A stretch of DNA of 64,000 nucleotides from positions 1-64,000 of the forward strand of contig CAZGEG010000016.1 of NCBI GenBank assembly GCA_964524835.1. The letters are read 5' to 3'. This document shows positions 42,901 through 50,425 of this stretch, in pieces. Every line of letters starts with the position of its first letter. The stretch's first letter is position 1. The notes under the pieces were generated by a model. That model was not told where the DNA came from. It made no database searches and worked only from the letters and a program-made list of their open reading frames with translations. This DNA is from JACRCG01 sp964524835. GTDB taxonomy: Bacteria; Desulfobacterota; Desulfuromonadia; Geobacterales; Pseudopelobacteraceae. A program made the position numbers and the translations under genes.

Positions 42901-43567
42901 CCCAGGTTGCCGTACTTTCCAGCAACTCTTCGAATCCGGCCCATTTTGCCGTTGCCTCGCCGATATAAAGAGCAATTTTCCGCGACTTTTCGATACCCAG
43001 TGCCTCATGAAGGGCATAACTTCGCTCACGGGGTACAACAGCACGACCGGCCACCGGAATATCGATGATCATATCAAGCGGGATGCCGTTTTCTCGGGAC
43101 AGTTGTGCGGAGCGTACCCTGTCCTGACATACAGCAAAGGATAACCCCCGACAGGCCTCCTGCTCGGGTCGCTTGAATTCAGAACCGGTCTCTTCGCTAA
43201 AATATATCTCATACGAGATCATGCCGTAGGGAACGTTGCATATCTCGGCCAGACGTGCAGCCTCAATAATGCCGCGGTCTACCCCAATCACCAAGCTGCA
43301 CTCTGCGAAGGCTTTCCTGATATTTGATGCCGATTCGGGAGCCAGTTCTGTTACTGGTGGAAAAAGAACAGCGGTGTCATCGGGGTCTTCTATGTCTGTG
43401 GTAATAAAACGCGAAGACGGGCAGGGAGCTTCCTGTGTCAGGTGAGTACGCTTACGGGAATATATGTCAACTTGAAACCCATTTTCGCACAGTATTTCCA
43501 CAATGCCGAGCAGATTCGGATTGTTGCTGATGTTTCCTTCGGGATGGATAAGAATAATAAGGGGCAT
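36908..43567 (-). CDS. Giant modular glycosyltransferase/methyltransferase/TPR protein (2219 aa)
   Basis: The longest gene in the window. ATG 43567 (AGGA upstream) gives 2219 residues. Domains in order: a glycosyltransferase-like Rossmann segment with CBD-like features (1-400); GT2 domain 1 (426-640; ISIVTPSYNQAEYLEECI, MDGGSTDGS, LNSDDKY); a SAM methyltransferase (730-890; GSRILEVGGCDSRVL, SALEHVEENEENF); another GT-A-like segment (958-1200; VVIATSIAPQN, GIINADIHLL); GT2 domain 2 (1230-1450; SAIVSTYNSARFI, NTDDRH); TPR-like helices (1600-1830); GT2 domain 3 (1836-2020; SLCMIVKNEEKYLPACL, MDADEV); C-terminal TPRs (2030-2219). It likely adds several sugars to one glycan. The central third (about 40-43 kb) is more AT-rich than the ends, hinting at mosaic assembly. 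It is translationally close to the SPINDLY gene. No single-protein homologue is recognised by me. Confidence 0.85.
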   Translation of the reverse strand: MPLIILIHPEGNISNNPNLLGIVEILCENGFQVDIYSRKRTHLTQEAPCPSSRFITTDIEDPDDTAVLFPPVTELAPESASNIRKAFAECSLVIGVDRGIIEAARLAEICNVPYGMISYEIYFSEETGSEFKRPEQEACRGLSFAVCQDRVRSAQLSRENGIPLDMIIDIPVAGRAVVPRERSYALHEALGIEKSRKIALYIGEATAKWAGFEELLESTATWDDSWVLILHHRYGQMGEAICRQLENNDKVYRSPFPSLPYSELSRLLNAADLGVAFYLPQMESPILQERNNLRYIGMASGKIATYLQHGLPILVNEIGEMSDYVRQFGLGAVVTNISESGAVLRDVDRYVLDRCAPMASSFFLNYLDLDRTIEPLLSVICELNGARIDAGVISVTTGKEYISSAASSYQVTASRLDVINQQLPPKISIVTPSYNQAEYLEECIDSILSQNYPNLEYIIMDGGSTDGSVEIIRKYEKYLACWQSKPDGGQYTAINEGFRRSTGEIMTWLNSDDKYHSGALHLVELAFRAMPQADWITGRPTAWDDLGNLTTVFDHVPLWSQERLLFHGKDDYYIQQESTFWRRTLWDRAGRKLDTTWQLAADFELWCRFFNYSQLIGVDALLGGFRYHSGQKTDTMMDRYEQEVLQIIDRERRSTGSQSVHSRPPAAVDMGEIISATTPKLTPAAFSYFSYSRRPHFNWFEVSAKKLFGSAVHPDYCDLKMYQDLLCYTFIVDNLPKGSRILEVGGCDSRVLKVLKYDYECWNVDKLEGLGSGLTEVTTDGYRMIQAYMGDFSEELPEGYFDFVFSISALEHVEENEENFNNICRDMDRVMKRGAFSLHCFDVVAKPDSVWTNSFLPFLFRRYKTLNHFTPFEMMVHDPSLYCMSESTYNNGWRHITQQNYQEFGKPLSCNVLWNKVSEESYDRAVIGNDSEFTSADKTKVNSQEAVRHIEDAQDTSQVVIATSIAPQNISIQQQAIASWDQHGFKVISVNTAPEIALLKEQFTSVTFVETSRDASSLFKKPLIYLDDIFAALLSSGSRVCGIINADIHLLPNDHLSEFIRQRAPGSLVIGSRSDVNSLDEEPENLFLQGRDYFFFDSSLIHFFMGSSFCLGAPWWDLWLPFAAMAVGVTPQQIQQKIAKHVRHEIRWDQIEGWNTCGRLFIEYMRRNDLPLRIDKRYAELENDFIHHGDGLPFAVFVTEYLMSVTDWVSLEESGVAEPVTPVGSVSRATDILVSAIVSTYNSARFIRGCIEDLELQTIADQLEIIVIDSASPQNEGEIVRELQGRFANIRYLRTEQRETVYAAWNRGIALARGRYVTNANTDDRHRSDAFEIMTRVMESSPAVDLVYADVLITKTPNGTFEQHTASGRYTWYDWDRNILLEKTFIGPQPMWRRSLHELYGGFDPGYVTSGDYEFWLRISQTSDFFHIRQPLGLYLAHLDSIEHQNEETKYRENSKIRELYHHAAKEGRIVGLLPLEQMRTLAADRTSVVPLAALVPLIDLIEARLMPKAARVGTRMENYLQTKARLLGSPEPGMALVDEFLHCAEQAIIGSRDWYANRRSVESTTTDEAIQRLQVLSEAVLKARLFSQRGDVDNAVSTLLEQGIKAAPLSPVAYFELTDILMTAGRHEDALQVLPEMPPSADARRMHEIQAICFSALGQDEEARRVALLASGRPRSLVVLGTLAARSGNLAAARSFFQQAIDADHSCGSAWLSLGMLLWGNGEQERAYQAVRQAVEVEPLNDNAVRILQDMAERNNSRADSFQLISEAAQLYPDSRNLGRHHAELLARCGREQQALGACEAFLARFGADEAVLALALHLRSRTGMHDHLAGSGMQSISLCMIVKNEEKYLPACLASLKPVVDEMIVVDTGSTDRTADIAAAFGARVCNFSWNGNFSDARNYSIAQAKGAWVLVMDADEVISASDYGALRLAVREGGQHVAWNILTRNYTNRHAHGWNANDGAYAAEERGCGWHPSRKVRLFPNDERIRFRGEVHELVETSAEESGYVIRDAPVIVHHYGELAEQQVDKTSKHLVYFQLGKDKLADKPDDLIAIGELAVQAGELKLFAEAIELWDRFLALQPGAPVALFNRGFALMGLGRYSEALEMARRVLKAEPFHKEAAFNYGTCALYAGDAREAILTLEKVLKQHPGHPPLLSLLVVLYLVTDRQEQADLAAGKLQQLNYSIAEYIRDRALILDSLGRTEMARQLRTGSTMLGIS

Positions 43568-43630
43568 TAGAGTCCTGTTCCGTGAACTAACTTGCTGCAG
43601 AACAAAATAGTGGTGGTACTTAAAGCAGAA

Positions 43631-43650
43631 GTGGGGACGGCAGCCCCCAC
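43631..43650. terminator. Hairpin between the two giant genes
   Basis: GTGGGG/CCCCAC stem with a short loop, in the 254-bp gap (43568-43821). No T-run; it could reduce transcription from the upstream giant gene, or structure the leader of the next. The rest of the gap holds no gene. Confidence 0.35.
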
Positions 43651-43821
43651 CCTGCAAACTCTTTAATTACTCAGTCGTTCTGCTGCGCTTGGATAAAATA
43701 TAAAGCCGAGTTGCTGGTAATTGCTGTCTTGCGCGATGATGGTGTCTTCAGACGGCGAAAAAAAGTCCGATAAAATATCTTTCACCTTTCTGTTAGAGGA
43801 GAAATTGCATTAACGTAAAAA

Positions 43822-46800
43822 CTACTCATTTATCCAATCAAATTTCAAAACCAACTCTCGCCACTTTGGGTCGTGTATCAGTCGCAAATCATACGCAATC
43901 CTGTTCAGATAATAATGAGTTTTTGCCTCATCAATACGCCATTCAATTTCACCTGCAAGTCGCTTCATCGTAGCATAGTATGAATGTTCCAGAATATTCT
44001 GTTGATATGAGGCAATTCTTTGGAGCAATTCGTTCTGGCTAAATATATTTTTCTTATATTCCGTATAGCAATCAGCACTTCCCTGGTTGGCTAGCCGTTT
44101 ATTTAGATAATCCTGGGTCATTCGGGAAGGGGGGATCATATGATGAATTATAGATTTTGAGTTATATCCAAATTTATACCCGAGGTCTTTCAGCTTTATG
44201 TTCAAGCCGGTTTCACCATCTCCAACATAATCAGTATATGTACTTTCCGGATTGAATCCACCGCTTTTTAAAAAAGCATCCCGGCGTATTGCCTGATGAC
44301 AACTATAAACTCCAAGATCGTACTCCTCGATTCTAACATCTTCACCATATGGATCAAAAATTGACAGCCAGCCATTATAGCAAAGTTTCAGAATCCACTC
44401 GGGCGGTTCGACCTCCCATTTTGGCAACACACGTCCGGTCGCTGTACCAACCTGTGAATCCATGCTGAAAATGGTTACTATTTCGGCAAGTAACCGGCTG
44501 TCGGCAATCATGTCGTCATCAGTAAAATATAAGATCTCTCCAGTGGCTATCTTCGCCGCACTGTTTCTGGCATAATGCACTCCCTGCCGTTGTTCAAACA
44601 GATAGGTTATGGGAACGGTAGATTTTGACTGCCAATGGGCAACCACTTCACGAGTGTTGTCGGTTGAATTATTGTCAGCGATAATAATTTCAAAAAGATC
44701 TTTGGGGTAATCCTGATTTATGAAGCTCTCAATGGTTATGCCAAGCATCCTGGCACGGTTATAACTCGGAATTATTACTGTAACCATCGGCGTGCTCCCT
44801 CTCTGCACGATCTCACCTTCACCCAGGTAAGTCGTAAACACGCAGCAATCATCACAGGTGGATGCAATGCAATGCTTTTTCTCTCTAAACATTCTCCTTG
44901 CCTGGATAAAACGATCCGAATTGTACATCTCCAGTATCGACTTGCTATTGTCCCACTGTCCAAAATCATCCTTTGGATCGGTTGCAAAACAGCATGAAGG
45001 GATACTGCCGTCCTGCTCAATAATCATAGTGGTGTACAGAAAGTAACAGGGCTTGCCGTGCATCGATACGTCAATGTCGAGATATTTTCTCTGTGCTATT
45101 TCTTGGTCGCTGAACCACTGTCTGGCCGCGTCCAGATCTCTGTCCTTAAATACAGTCGTCATATCACATACATAATATTTATCAGCGCCCCATTGCAGGT
45201 AATTGTCTTCTATGATCCTCACTTGATCCCCGGTGAACTTGTTGCGCAGGAACTGGAGTGAAATTACCGGGAATTCACTGTTGTAGCGAACCTTTAATTC
45301 CTTGATTTTGCGGATATTAGAAAGCACAACATCCAGATCCCCACCTTCCCGGTAACGTGAATAATCTTCCTGGGTGACACCGTCAAAAGAGACAATCAGA
45401 TGGTGCAAACGGAACCTGACCAGCGCTTCAAGTATCTTGTCGCAATTTTCAATGCTCAAGTTGCTGCTTATTTCGGTATTGAGGTTGTATGAGTCGCACA
45501 GAGCCAGCATATCTATAATGCGCGGGTGCAGCAAGCTCTCGCCCCATTTGTAGAGCTGCACCTGTTGAGCGTATAGCTGTATTTTCTCGATAATCTGCTG
45601 GAACAGTTCAAATTCCATAAACTGCGGATTCTTTTTCTGTTGGAGCAATCCGGTCACGCAGAGCGGACAACGTAGGTTGCAGATGTTAGTAACACCGACA
45701 ACATATGTTGTCGGCGGCGATTCCAGCACTTGCTTAAGCCCCTTGAATTCTTCGATACTGTTTATTTCCAGTGTATTATCGTGGAAACCATACACCATAT
45801 ACGGACGGTGCGGCGTTTCGTACATATACCGGCCGCTGAATTCAACCTTGTAGCCCGGGCAGTTATTTAGGAGAATGTCCCTAACAAGAGCGGCATTCTC
45901 ATATTGATGGTACACCGCTATAGCTAGGCGTGGCTTGAAGCGGTTGATTGCGCCGACCGCCCCCATCACCGCGTTCATTTCCTCTCCCTCAATATCCATC
46001 TTGATGAAGTCAATCCGGTCTACGTTCTGCGAACGCACAAAATCGTCCAATGTTGACGTCATCACCGTATGTGCGCCTTCTGATGTCAGGCGTGCTTCAC
46101 AAATATACTGGTCTCCGTTATTGAAGCTGGCGGTGCCGGTAGTGTTTGTCAGGGCAATTGGTGCGACAATAACGGTACCGGCCTTACATTCCTGCCGGAA
46201 TGTTTCCTGCAAAGCACTGGCTATTTTTTGAAGCGGTTCGAACGCATAGACTCTTTGCGCTCCTCTCTTCAGTGCCTGACGGGTAAAAAATCCGGCGCAG
46301 GCACCTGCATCAATCACAACATCTCCTGAATGGATAGTGACGGAGTTGTTCTCATAGGCATGAGGATTGATATCCGAAGGCTGTACGACCTCTTGATAAA
46401 TCCAGGAGAGTTCGCCTGGTTTGAATATCCCCTTGGGGACATGATAGATTGAATCGGCAAGTCGTACAGACTGCAATCCGCCTGATTCCTCAATGATTTT
46501 TTCTTCGACATCTCTCGTATACCCATCCATGACCAGACGGACAGCGGCTAAGGACTCTTGTGGTGTGAAGTTGTACAACCCCCGTTTTGTGCTTGCCAGC
46601 GGGGGGAGGCGGTCTTTTGAAACAATGGGCTGATGGGTCAAAATGGAATCGCAGACATAATCAAGCACACCGTTAGCTCCGGGCATCAACTCCAGGGCAT
46701 CGTGGATCAGCAGGGTTGGATGATCAGTGTAGCTGTGGTCAAACAGGTTAAGCGAGGTGTAGTAACGGAACAGGTAGAGATACAGGAACTTACGGGCCAG

Positions 46801-48567
46801 TCTGGACCTCTCCTCGTTCAGTGCAGTCATTTCCGGGGCCTTCATGAGTACCTGCAGTGTTTCAAAGTACTCCTGCGCCGTCGGTGGATCGAAGGTAAAA
46901 CCCATATCTTGGTAGACAGAGACACCGCCGGTCACCACTGCCATCCCCCGGCAGGCCATCTCCAGACCGACGGTGGAGGTGAATACCAGTCCGAACCTGA
47001 CATGAGGTATCAGGTCGTAGACACTTAGTTTGGTAAGAGGGCTGCATATCACAACGTTTGGCGGCAATTGCGGTATTCTGTTGGCAATCTCTTCTGCCAG
47101 AAGTTGGCGGGTTGCGGGCAGATTTTTGTTAAGTTCCCCCGGGTGCGGTTTTATAATCAGTTGCCATTCCGGGTGTCCCCTGAAAAACTCGATCGTCTGG
47201 CATGCCCAGTCGATCATGCCATTAAATTGTACCTCTCGGTTAAGGGCTGCCAGATCCCAGACGACATTGGCTGCCAGTAAGACAGTCGGTTTGGAAAAGT
47301 CGATTTCTTCTATGGCATGACTATCGCTGTTCATTGTCGGATCAGCGGTGTTAAGCGTCATGGTACCGCCTGTGGGGCGGGCGGCAAGAAAATCATCGAC
47401 GATACGCTCTTCAATAGGACGCAGATCAATTTTGCTGAAAGAAGGCCAATAGCGGCTCAGGTTGAGCTCCATAGCAGGTTCGTTATGGGCATAGCACCAG
47501 CCCATGCGCCGACCGCCCTGCCAGTGGGAGTAAAAAGGAATGTTCTGGCGCCTGGCCAACTCTTCAAGGATTGCCCACTGGTAATAATAGCTGTCATTGG
47601 ACACGATCACATCCGGCCGGATATCCTGCAATGCCTGCCGGCAGCCTTCGATCATGAGAAGAATGTTGAAGAAGAAGTGGCGCACCTGACCTGGTAAATC
47701 GGGGACCAGCGAGTCGTCACCCACCATGTGATTATTGCGGATTACATCACTGGCCCAATGGCCGACGGGCATACCGTCGAATACCATGTTTCGGTAGTCG
47801 GCAAGATCCATCTGCGCCACCAGCCGTTTTGCCTCATCACGCTGCGCAGGGGTAACGTATCTGCTCACAGGCACTGGCTCGATTCCCGCCCATTCTCGCC
47901 AGAGCTTATTGTCCTCGTCCATGCATGTTTGACAGTTACTCAGGCATTTAGCGCGGTCATGTTCAGGGTCACCGGTCATGCCTCCCCAGACACCACCGAA
48001 AACATTACATTCACCTTCTTGTGCCATTTCGCAGGTCAAGGGGATAATCTCGGCACCCCTCAACTTCAGAGCTTGGGAGAGCAGAAAGTCGTGGACTCTG
48101 CAGGGAGGATAAATTGTGAATGACATGCCGAACAAGACACGCTGGGGTTTGCCAGGGCTGGTTTTAACCCGTTTTTCAACGAAGGTTCGGATGTCCTGGA
48201 TTTTCAGATCGAATGTGGCATCCTGCTGATAGTAGCTGACAATGTGCTTGGCTATATCGGCATTACTGGGAAAATAACGAAGGCGATGCTTGTTTAGCTC
48301 GGCTGCTTCACGCGGTTTGCCTGCATACTCATAGGCTTGCACAAGCAGGTCACCTGTCTGGAAATCTGTATCGTCGAGAGCATAGGCAGTTTCCAGACAA
48401 GCGATTGCTTCGTTGAATTTTCGTTGTCTCAGATACACAATTCCAAAGGTGCGGTACACTTCCGGTGTCGATCCAAGCACTTCAAGAGAGACCCGGCAGA
48501 GTTTCTCTGCTTCTGCAAAGTCGGCTGATTCAATTTCCTTGAGCGCCTGTATCAGGTAATAGTTCAT
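43822..48567 (-). CDS. Giant TPR - glycosyltransferase - FkbM methyltransferase - radical SAM - GT2 protein (1581 aa)
   Basis: A 1581-residue protein with AAGGAAACA before its ATG. Domains in order: TPR-like helices (1-125); a large glycosyltransferase/capsule-synthesis-like region (145-700; VLFGMSFTIYPPCRVHDF, WQLIIKPHPGELNK, FTSTVGLEMACRGMAVVTGG); an FkbM-type methyltransferase (735-925; VVIDAGACAGFFTRQALKRGA, IDFIKMDIEGEEMNAV); a radical SAM domain with CNLRCPLC (about 962-970) and a SPASM-like C-terminal region (CYFLYTT... SIPSCC... CIASTCDDCC, to about 1245); a GT2 domain (1259-1500; VTVIIPSYNRARML, FTDDDMIAD) . Radical SAM/SPASM enzymes modify peptides or sugars; fused to glycosyltransfer and methylation domains it probably tailors a glycan or glycopeptide. 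Region 43.8-45.5 kb is visibly AT-rich. I know of no standard family with this order. Confidence 0.85.
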   Translation of the reverse strand: MNYYLIQALKEIESADFAEAEKLCRVSLEVLGSTPEVYRTFGIVYLRQRKFNEAIACLETAYALDDTDFQTGDLLVQAYEYAGKPREAAELNKHRLRYFPSNADIAKHIVSYYQQDATFDLKIQDIRTFVEKRVKTSPGKPQRVLFGMSFTIYPPCRVHDFLLSQALKLRGAEIIPLTCEMAQEGECNVFGGVWGGMTGDPEHDRAKCLSNCQTCMDEDNKLWREWAGIEPVPVSRYVTPAQRDEAKRLVAQMDLADYRNMVFDGMPVGHWASDVIRNNHMVGDDSLVPDLPGQVRHFFFNILLMIEGCRQALQDIRPDVIVSNDSYYYQWAILEELARRQNIPFYSHWQGGRRMGWCYAHNEPAMELNLSRYWPSFSKIDLRPIEERIVDDFLAARPTGGTMTLNTADPTMNSDSHAIEEIDFSKPTVLLAANVVWDLAALNREVQFNGMIDWACQTIEFFRGHPEWQLIIKPHPGELNKNLPATRQLLAEEIANRIPQLPPNVVICSPLTKLSVYDLIPHVRFGLVFTSTVGLEMACRGMAVVTGGVSVYQDMGFTFDPPTAQEYFETLQVLMKAPEMTALNEERSRLARKFLYLYLFRYYTSLNLFDHSYTDHPTLLIHDALELMPGANGVLDYVCDSILTHQPIVSKDRLPPLASTKRGLYNFTPQESLAAVRLVMDGYTRDVEEKIIEESGGLQSVRLADSIYHVPKGIFKPGELSWIYQEVVQPSDINPHAYENNSVTIHSGDVVIDAGACAGFFTRQALKRGAQRVYAFEPLQKIASALQETFRQECKAGTVIVAPIALTNTTGTASFNNGDQYICEARLTSEGAHTVMTSTLDDFVRSQNVDRIDFIKMDIEGEEMNAVMGAVGAINRFKPRLAIAVYHQYENAALVRDILLNNCPGYKVEFSGRYMYETPHRPYMVYGFHDNTLEINSIEEFKGLKQVLESPPTTYVVGVTNICNLRCPLCVTGLLQQKKNPQFMEFELFQQIIEKIQLYAQQVQLYKWGESLLHPRIIDMLALCDSYNLNTEISSNLSIENCDKILEALVRFRLHHLIVSFDGVTQEDYSRYREGGDLDVVLSNIRKIKELKVRYNSEFPVISLQFLRNKFTGDQVRIIEDNYLQWGADKYYVCDMTTVFKDRDLDAARQWFSDQEIAQRKYLDIDVSMHGKPCYFLYTTMIIEQDGSIPSCCFATDPKDDFGQWDNSKSILEMYNSDRFIQARRMFREKKHCIASTCDDCCVFTTYLGEGEIVQRGSTPMVTVIIPSYNRARMLGITIESFINQDYPKDLFEIIIADNNSTDNTREVVAHWQSKSTVPITYLFEQRQGVHYARNSAAKIATGEILYFTDDDMIADSRLLAEIVTIFSMDSQVGTATGRVLPKWEVEPPEWILKLCYNGWLSIFDPYGEDVRIEEYDLGVYSCHQAIRRDAFLKSGGFNPESTYTDYVGDGETGLNIKLKDLGYKFGYNSKSIIHHMIPPSRMTQDYLNKRLANQGSADCYTEYKKNIFSQNELLQRIASYQQNILEHSYYATMKRLAGEIEWRIDEAKTHYYLNRIAYDLRLIHDPKWRELVLKFDWINE

Positions 48568-48609
48568 TGTTTCCTTCTTGTTTTAGTTACTTACTCAACT
48601 TTATTATCA

Positions 48610-49650
48610 TTAGGAGGCGACATCAGTTGCAAAACTCAAGTCCTTATTTGCAATCTCGTAGTCAGATAATCGACCAATATCCAGCCAATATTCATTGACG
48701 GTGTAGGCAGCAACCCTCATTCCTTCTTTAAGAGCAAGATCGAATAGTTGCGTCATATCGAAGAATGTTTGTTTTGGTATTAGTTTTACCATTGCAGGGT
48801 TAAGGACATAGATGCCGGCATTTATGAGGGATTTCTGTACCGGTTTTTCCTCCAGTGATATTACCTGCTCTGCGTTGGTAGCAACAACTCCGTACGGCAA
48901 CTGGTACTCAACCTCTTTGACGCACATAGTCGCATCGGCACGCATCTCCTCATGATGTTTGAGGAGCATGTCCAGATTGATCGTCGTGAGAATATCAGCA
49001 TTGAGCACAATAAAAGGATCGCGAAAATCTTCTTCGATCAGTCCGATTGCTCCGGCTGTACCCAGTCGCTGATTTTCCTCAATATAGGTGATTGACACGC
49101 CAAATTGCGATCCTTCTTGAAAATAGTTTTTGATGACGTCGGCCTTGTAGTTGACACAGAGGTATATCTGTGAAAAACCGTATTCGTAACAGTGGGATAT
49201 AATGCTGCTAAGGAGTGGTTTGTTGCCGACTGACAGCATAGGTTTAGGTGTATGCTCTGTCAAGCCGCCCAGCCGTGAGCCCAAACCACCGGCCATGATA
49301 ACGACCTTGTTTTGTTTGGCATTAAACTGGAAATCATCCAGCACAACCACATCAACAAGCCTGCCTTCATCATCCACCAGTGGTACATGGCGCCGGTGAA
49401 TTGATTTTAGATATTTGATGGCGTGCGCCCGGGACACCTTGTAATTAAGTGTTGTCGGTTCACGGTTGATGATCGCATCCAGGCTGTACCGCTTGTTGAG
49501 AATTGCCCGTCGGACATCACCATCTGTAATAATACCAATGAGTTTATTCTCGGCATTGACAATCGGGAGAAAACCGACTCCTTGCGTATCCAATTCTCTG
49601 ATGGCATCTTCAAATGTTGTAGATTCGTCCAATACCAGTTTTCGTTTCAC
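48610..49650 (-). CDS. ptmE: PtmE-like CBS-domain sugar-1-phosphate guanylyltransferase
   Basis: A 346-residue protein. I chose GTG 49650: it follows AAGG with seven-base spacing and gives the PtmE-like start VKRKLVLDESTTFEDAIREL. Upstream in-frame starts (TTG 49713, ATG 49671) have no ribosome site. Two CBS domains (about 1-115; ITDGDVRRAILN) precede a nucleotidyltransferase domain (VVIMAGGLGSRLGGLTEHTPKPMLSVGNKP, LNADILT). In Campylobacter PtmE makes GDP-GlcNAc, the GDP-sugar entry to legionaminic acid. The neighbouring leg genes support this. UDP or CTP specificity is not excluded. Confidence 0.8.
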   Translation of the reverse strand: MKRKLVLDESTTFEDAIRELDTQGVGFLPIVNAENKLIGIITDGDVRRAILNKRYSLDAIINREPTTLNYKVSRAHAIKYLKSIHRRHVPLVDDEGRLVDVVVLDDFQFNAKQNKVVIMAGGLGSRLGGLTEHTPKPMLSVGNKPLLSSIISHCYEYGFSQIYLCVNYKADVIKNYFQEGSQFGVSITYIEENQRLGTAGAIGLIEEDFRDPFIVLNADILTTINLDMLLKHHEEMRADATMCVKEVEYQLPYGVVATNAEQVISLEEKPVQKSLINAGIYVLNPAMVKLIPKQTFFDMTQLFDLALKEGMRVAAYTVNEYWLDIGRLSDYEIANKDLSFATDVAS

Positions 49651-49717
49651 ACTTTTACCTTGTCCAAGCATGTTTATTAGCTTTGATGGGATTCCCAAAA
49701 AGAAGGTTTGCAAGATT

Positions 49718-50371
49718 TTATTTTATTTTTCGGGCTGGAATTCCAACGTACGTTCCTGAAACAACTATATCTTTTGAAACAACTGACCCCGCACCAATCA
49801 GTGAATCGCTACAAATAGTTTTGTTTTGAATGATAACGGCACCAGTTCCAACATAAACCCGTTCTGCTATATGGACATTGCCGGAAATGTGAGCTCCAGG
49901 GCTCAAAGTGGAATAATCTCCAATAATTGATTCGTGACCGATAGTGCAATCCAGATTGATCACTACAAAATTCTTAATCACAATGTCAGTGGTAAGAGAC
50001 GCATTTGAACATAAAATATTCCCCACGCCAAAAATAACCTTGCCCGGTCTCTCATCAAAAACAATATCGGGGTGGATGAGATTGGGAAAAGAGTATGAAG
50101 ACATATTTGACTTTATCTTATTTACAATTTTTTCTTTTATTCGTGGTTCACCTACTGCGATAATGCATACACAGTCGGTTCCACGGTGAAGGGCAAAGAA
50201 CCCTGATTCGGCAACGACTGGAATGTTGTTTATTGCTGTACCAACTAGTGAATCGTCGTCAGAAACGACAAAGAACTCTGCACGGTAGTCGACCCCCGTT
50301 GTCTTGAAAATATCATATGTCAGCCAGTCCACTTCTTTTGCAAAACCACCAGACCCAAATATGACATTCAT
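49718..50371 (-). CDS. legH: NeuD/PglD-like sugar O- or N-acetyltransferase (LegH-like)
   Basis: A 217-residue protein from ATG 50371 (GAGGTTAAAT upstream). An N-terminal Rossmann-like domain (VIFGSGGFAKEVDWL) and a C-terminal left-handed beta helix of hexapeptide repeats (IVIKNFVVINLDCTIGHE, GVGTGAVIIQ-like VGTGAVI, IGAGSVVSKD) match the NeuD/PglD/LegH acetyltransferases. In the legionaminic pathway LegH N-acetylates the 4-amino sugar before LegG acts. The gene is strikingly AT-rich relative to its neighbours, suggesting transfer. O-acetylation of the finished nonulosonate (NeuD) is the alternative role. Confidence 0.82.
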   Translation of the reverse strand: MNVIFGSGGFAKEVDWLTYDIFKTTGVDYRAEFFVVSDDDSLVGTAINNIPVVAESGFFALHRGTDCVCIIAVGEPRIKEKIVNKIKSNMSSYSFPNLIHPDIVFDERPGKVIFGVGNILCSNASLTTDIVIKNFVVINLDCTIGHESIIGDYSTLSPGAHISGNVHIAERVYVGTGAVIIQNKTICSDSLIGAGSVVSKDIVVSGTYVGIPARKIK

Positions 50372-50425
50372 ATTTAACCTCGTATCACATATCATCTTGC
50401 TTCAAGCATCAGTACCAAACAAATT

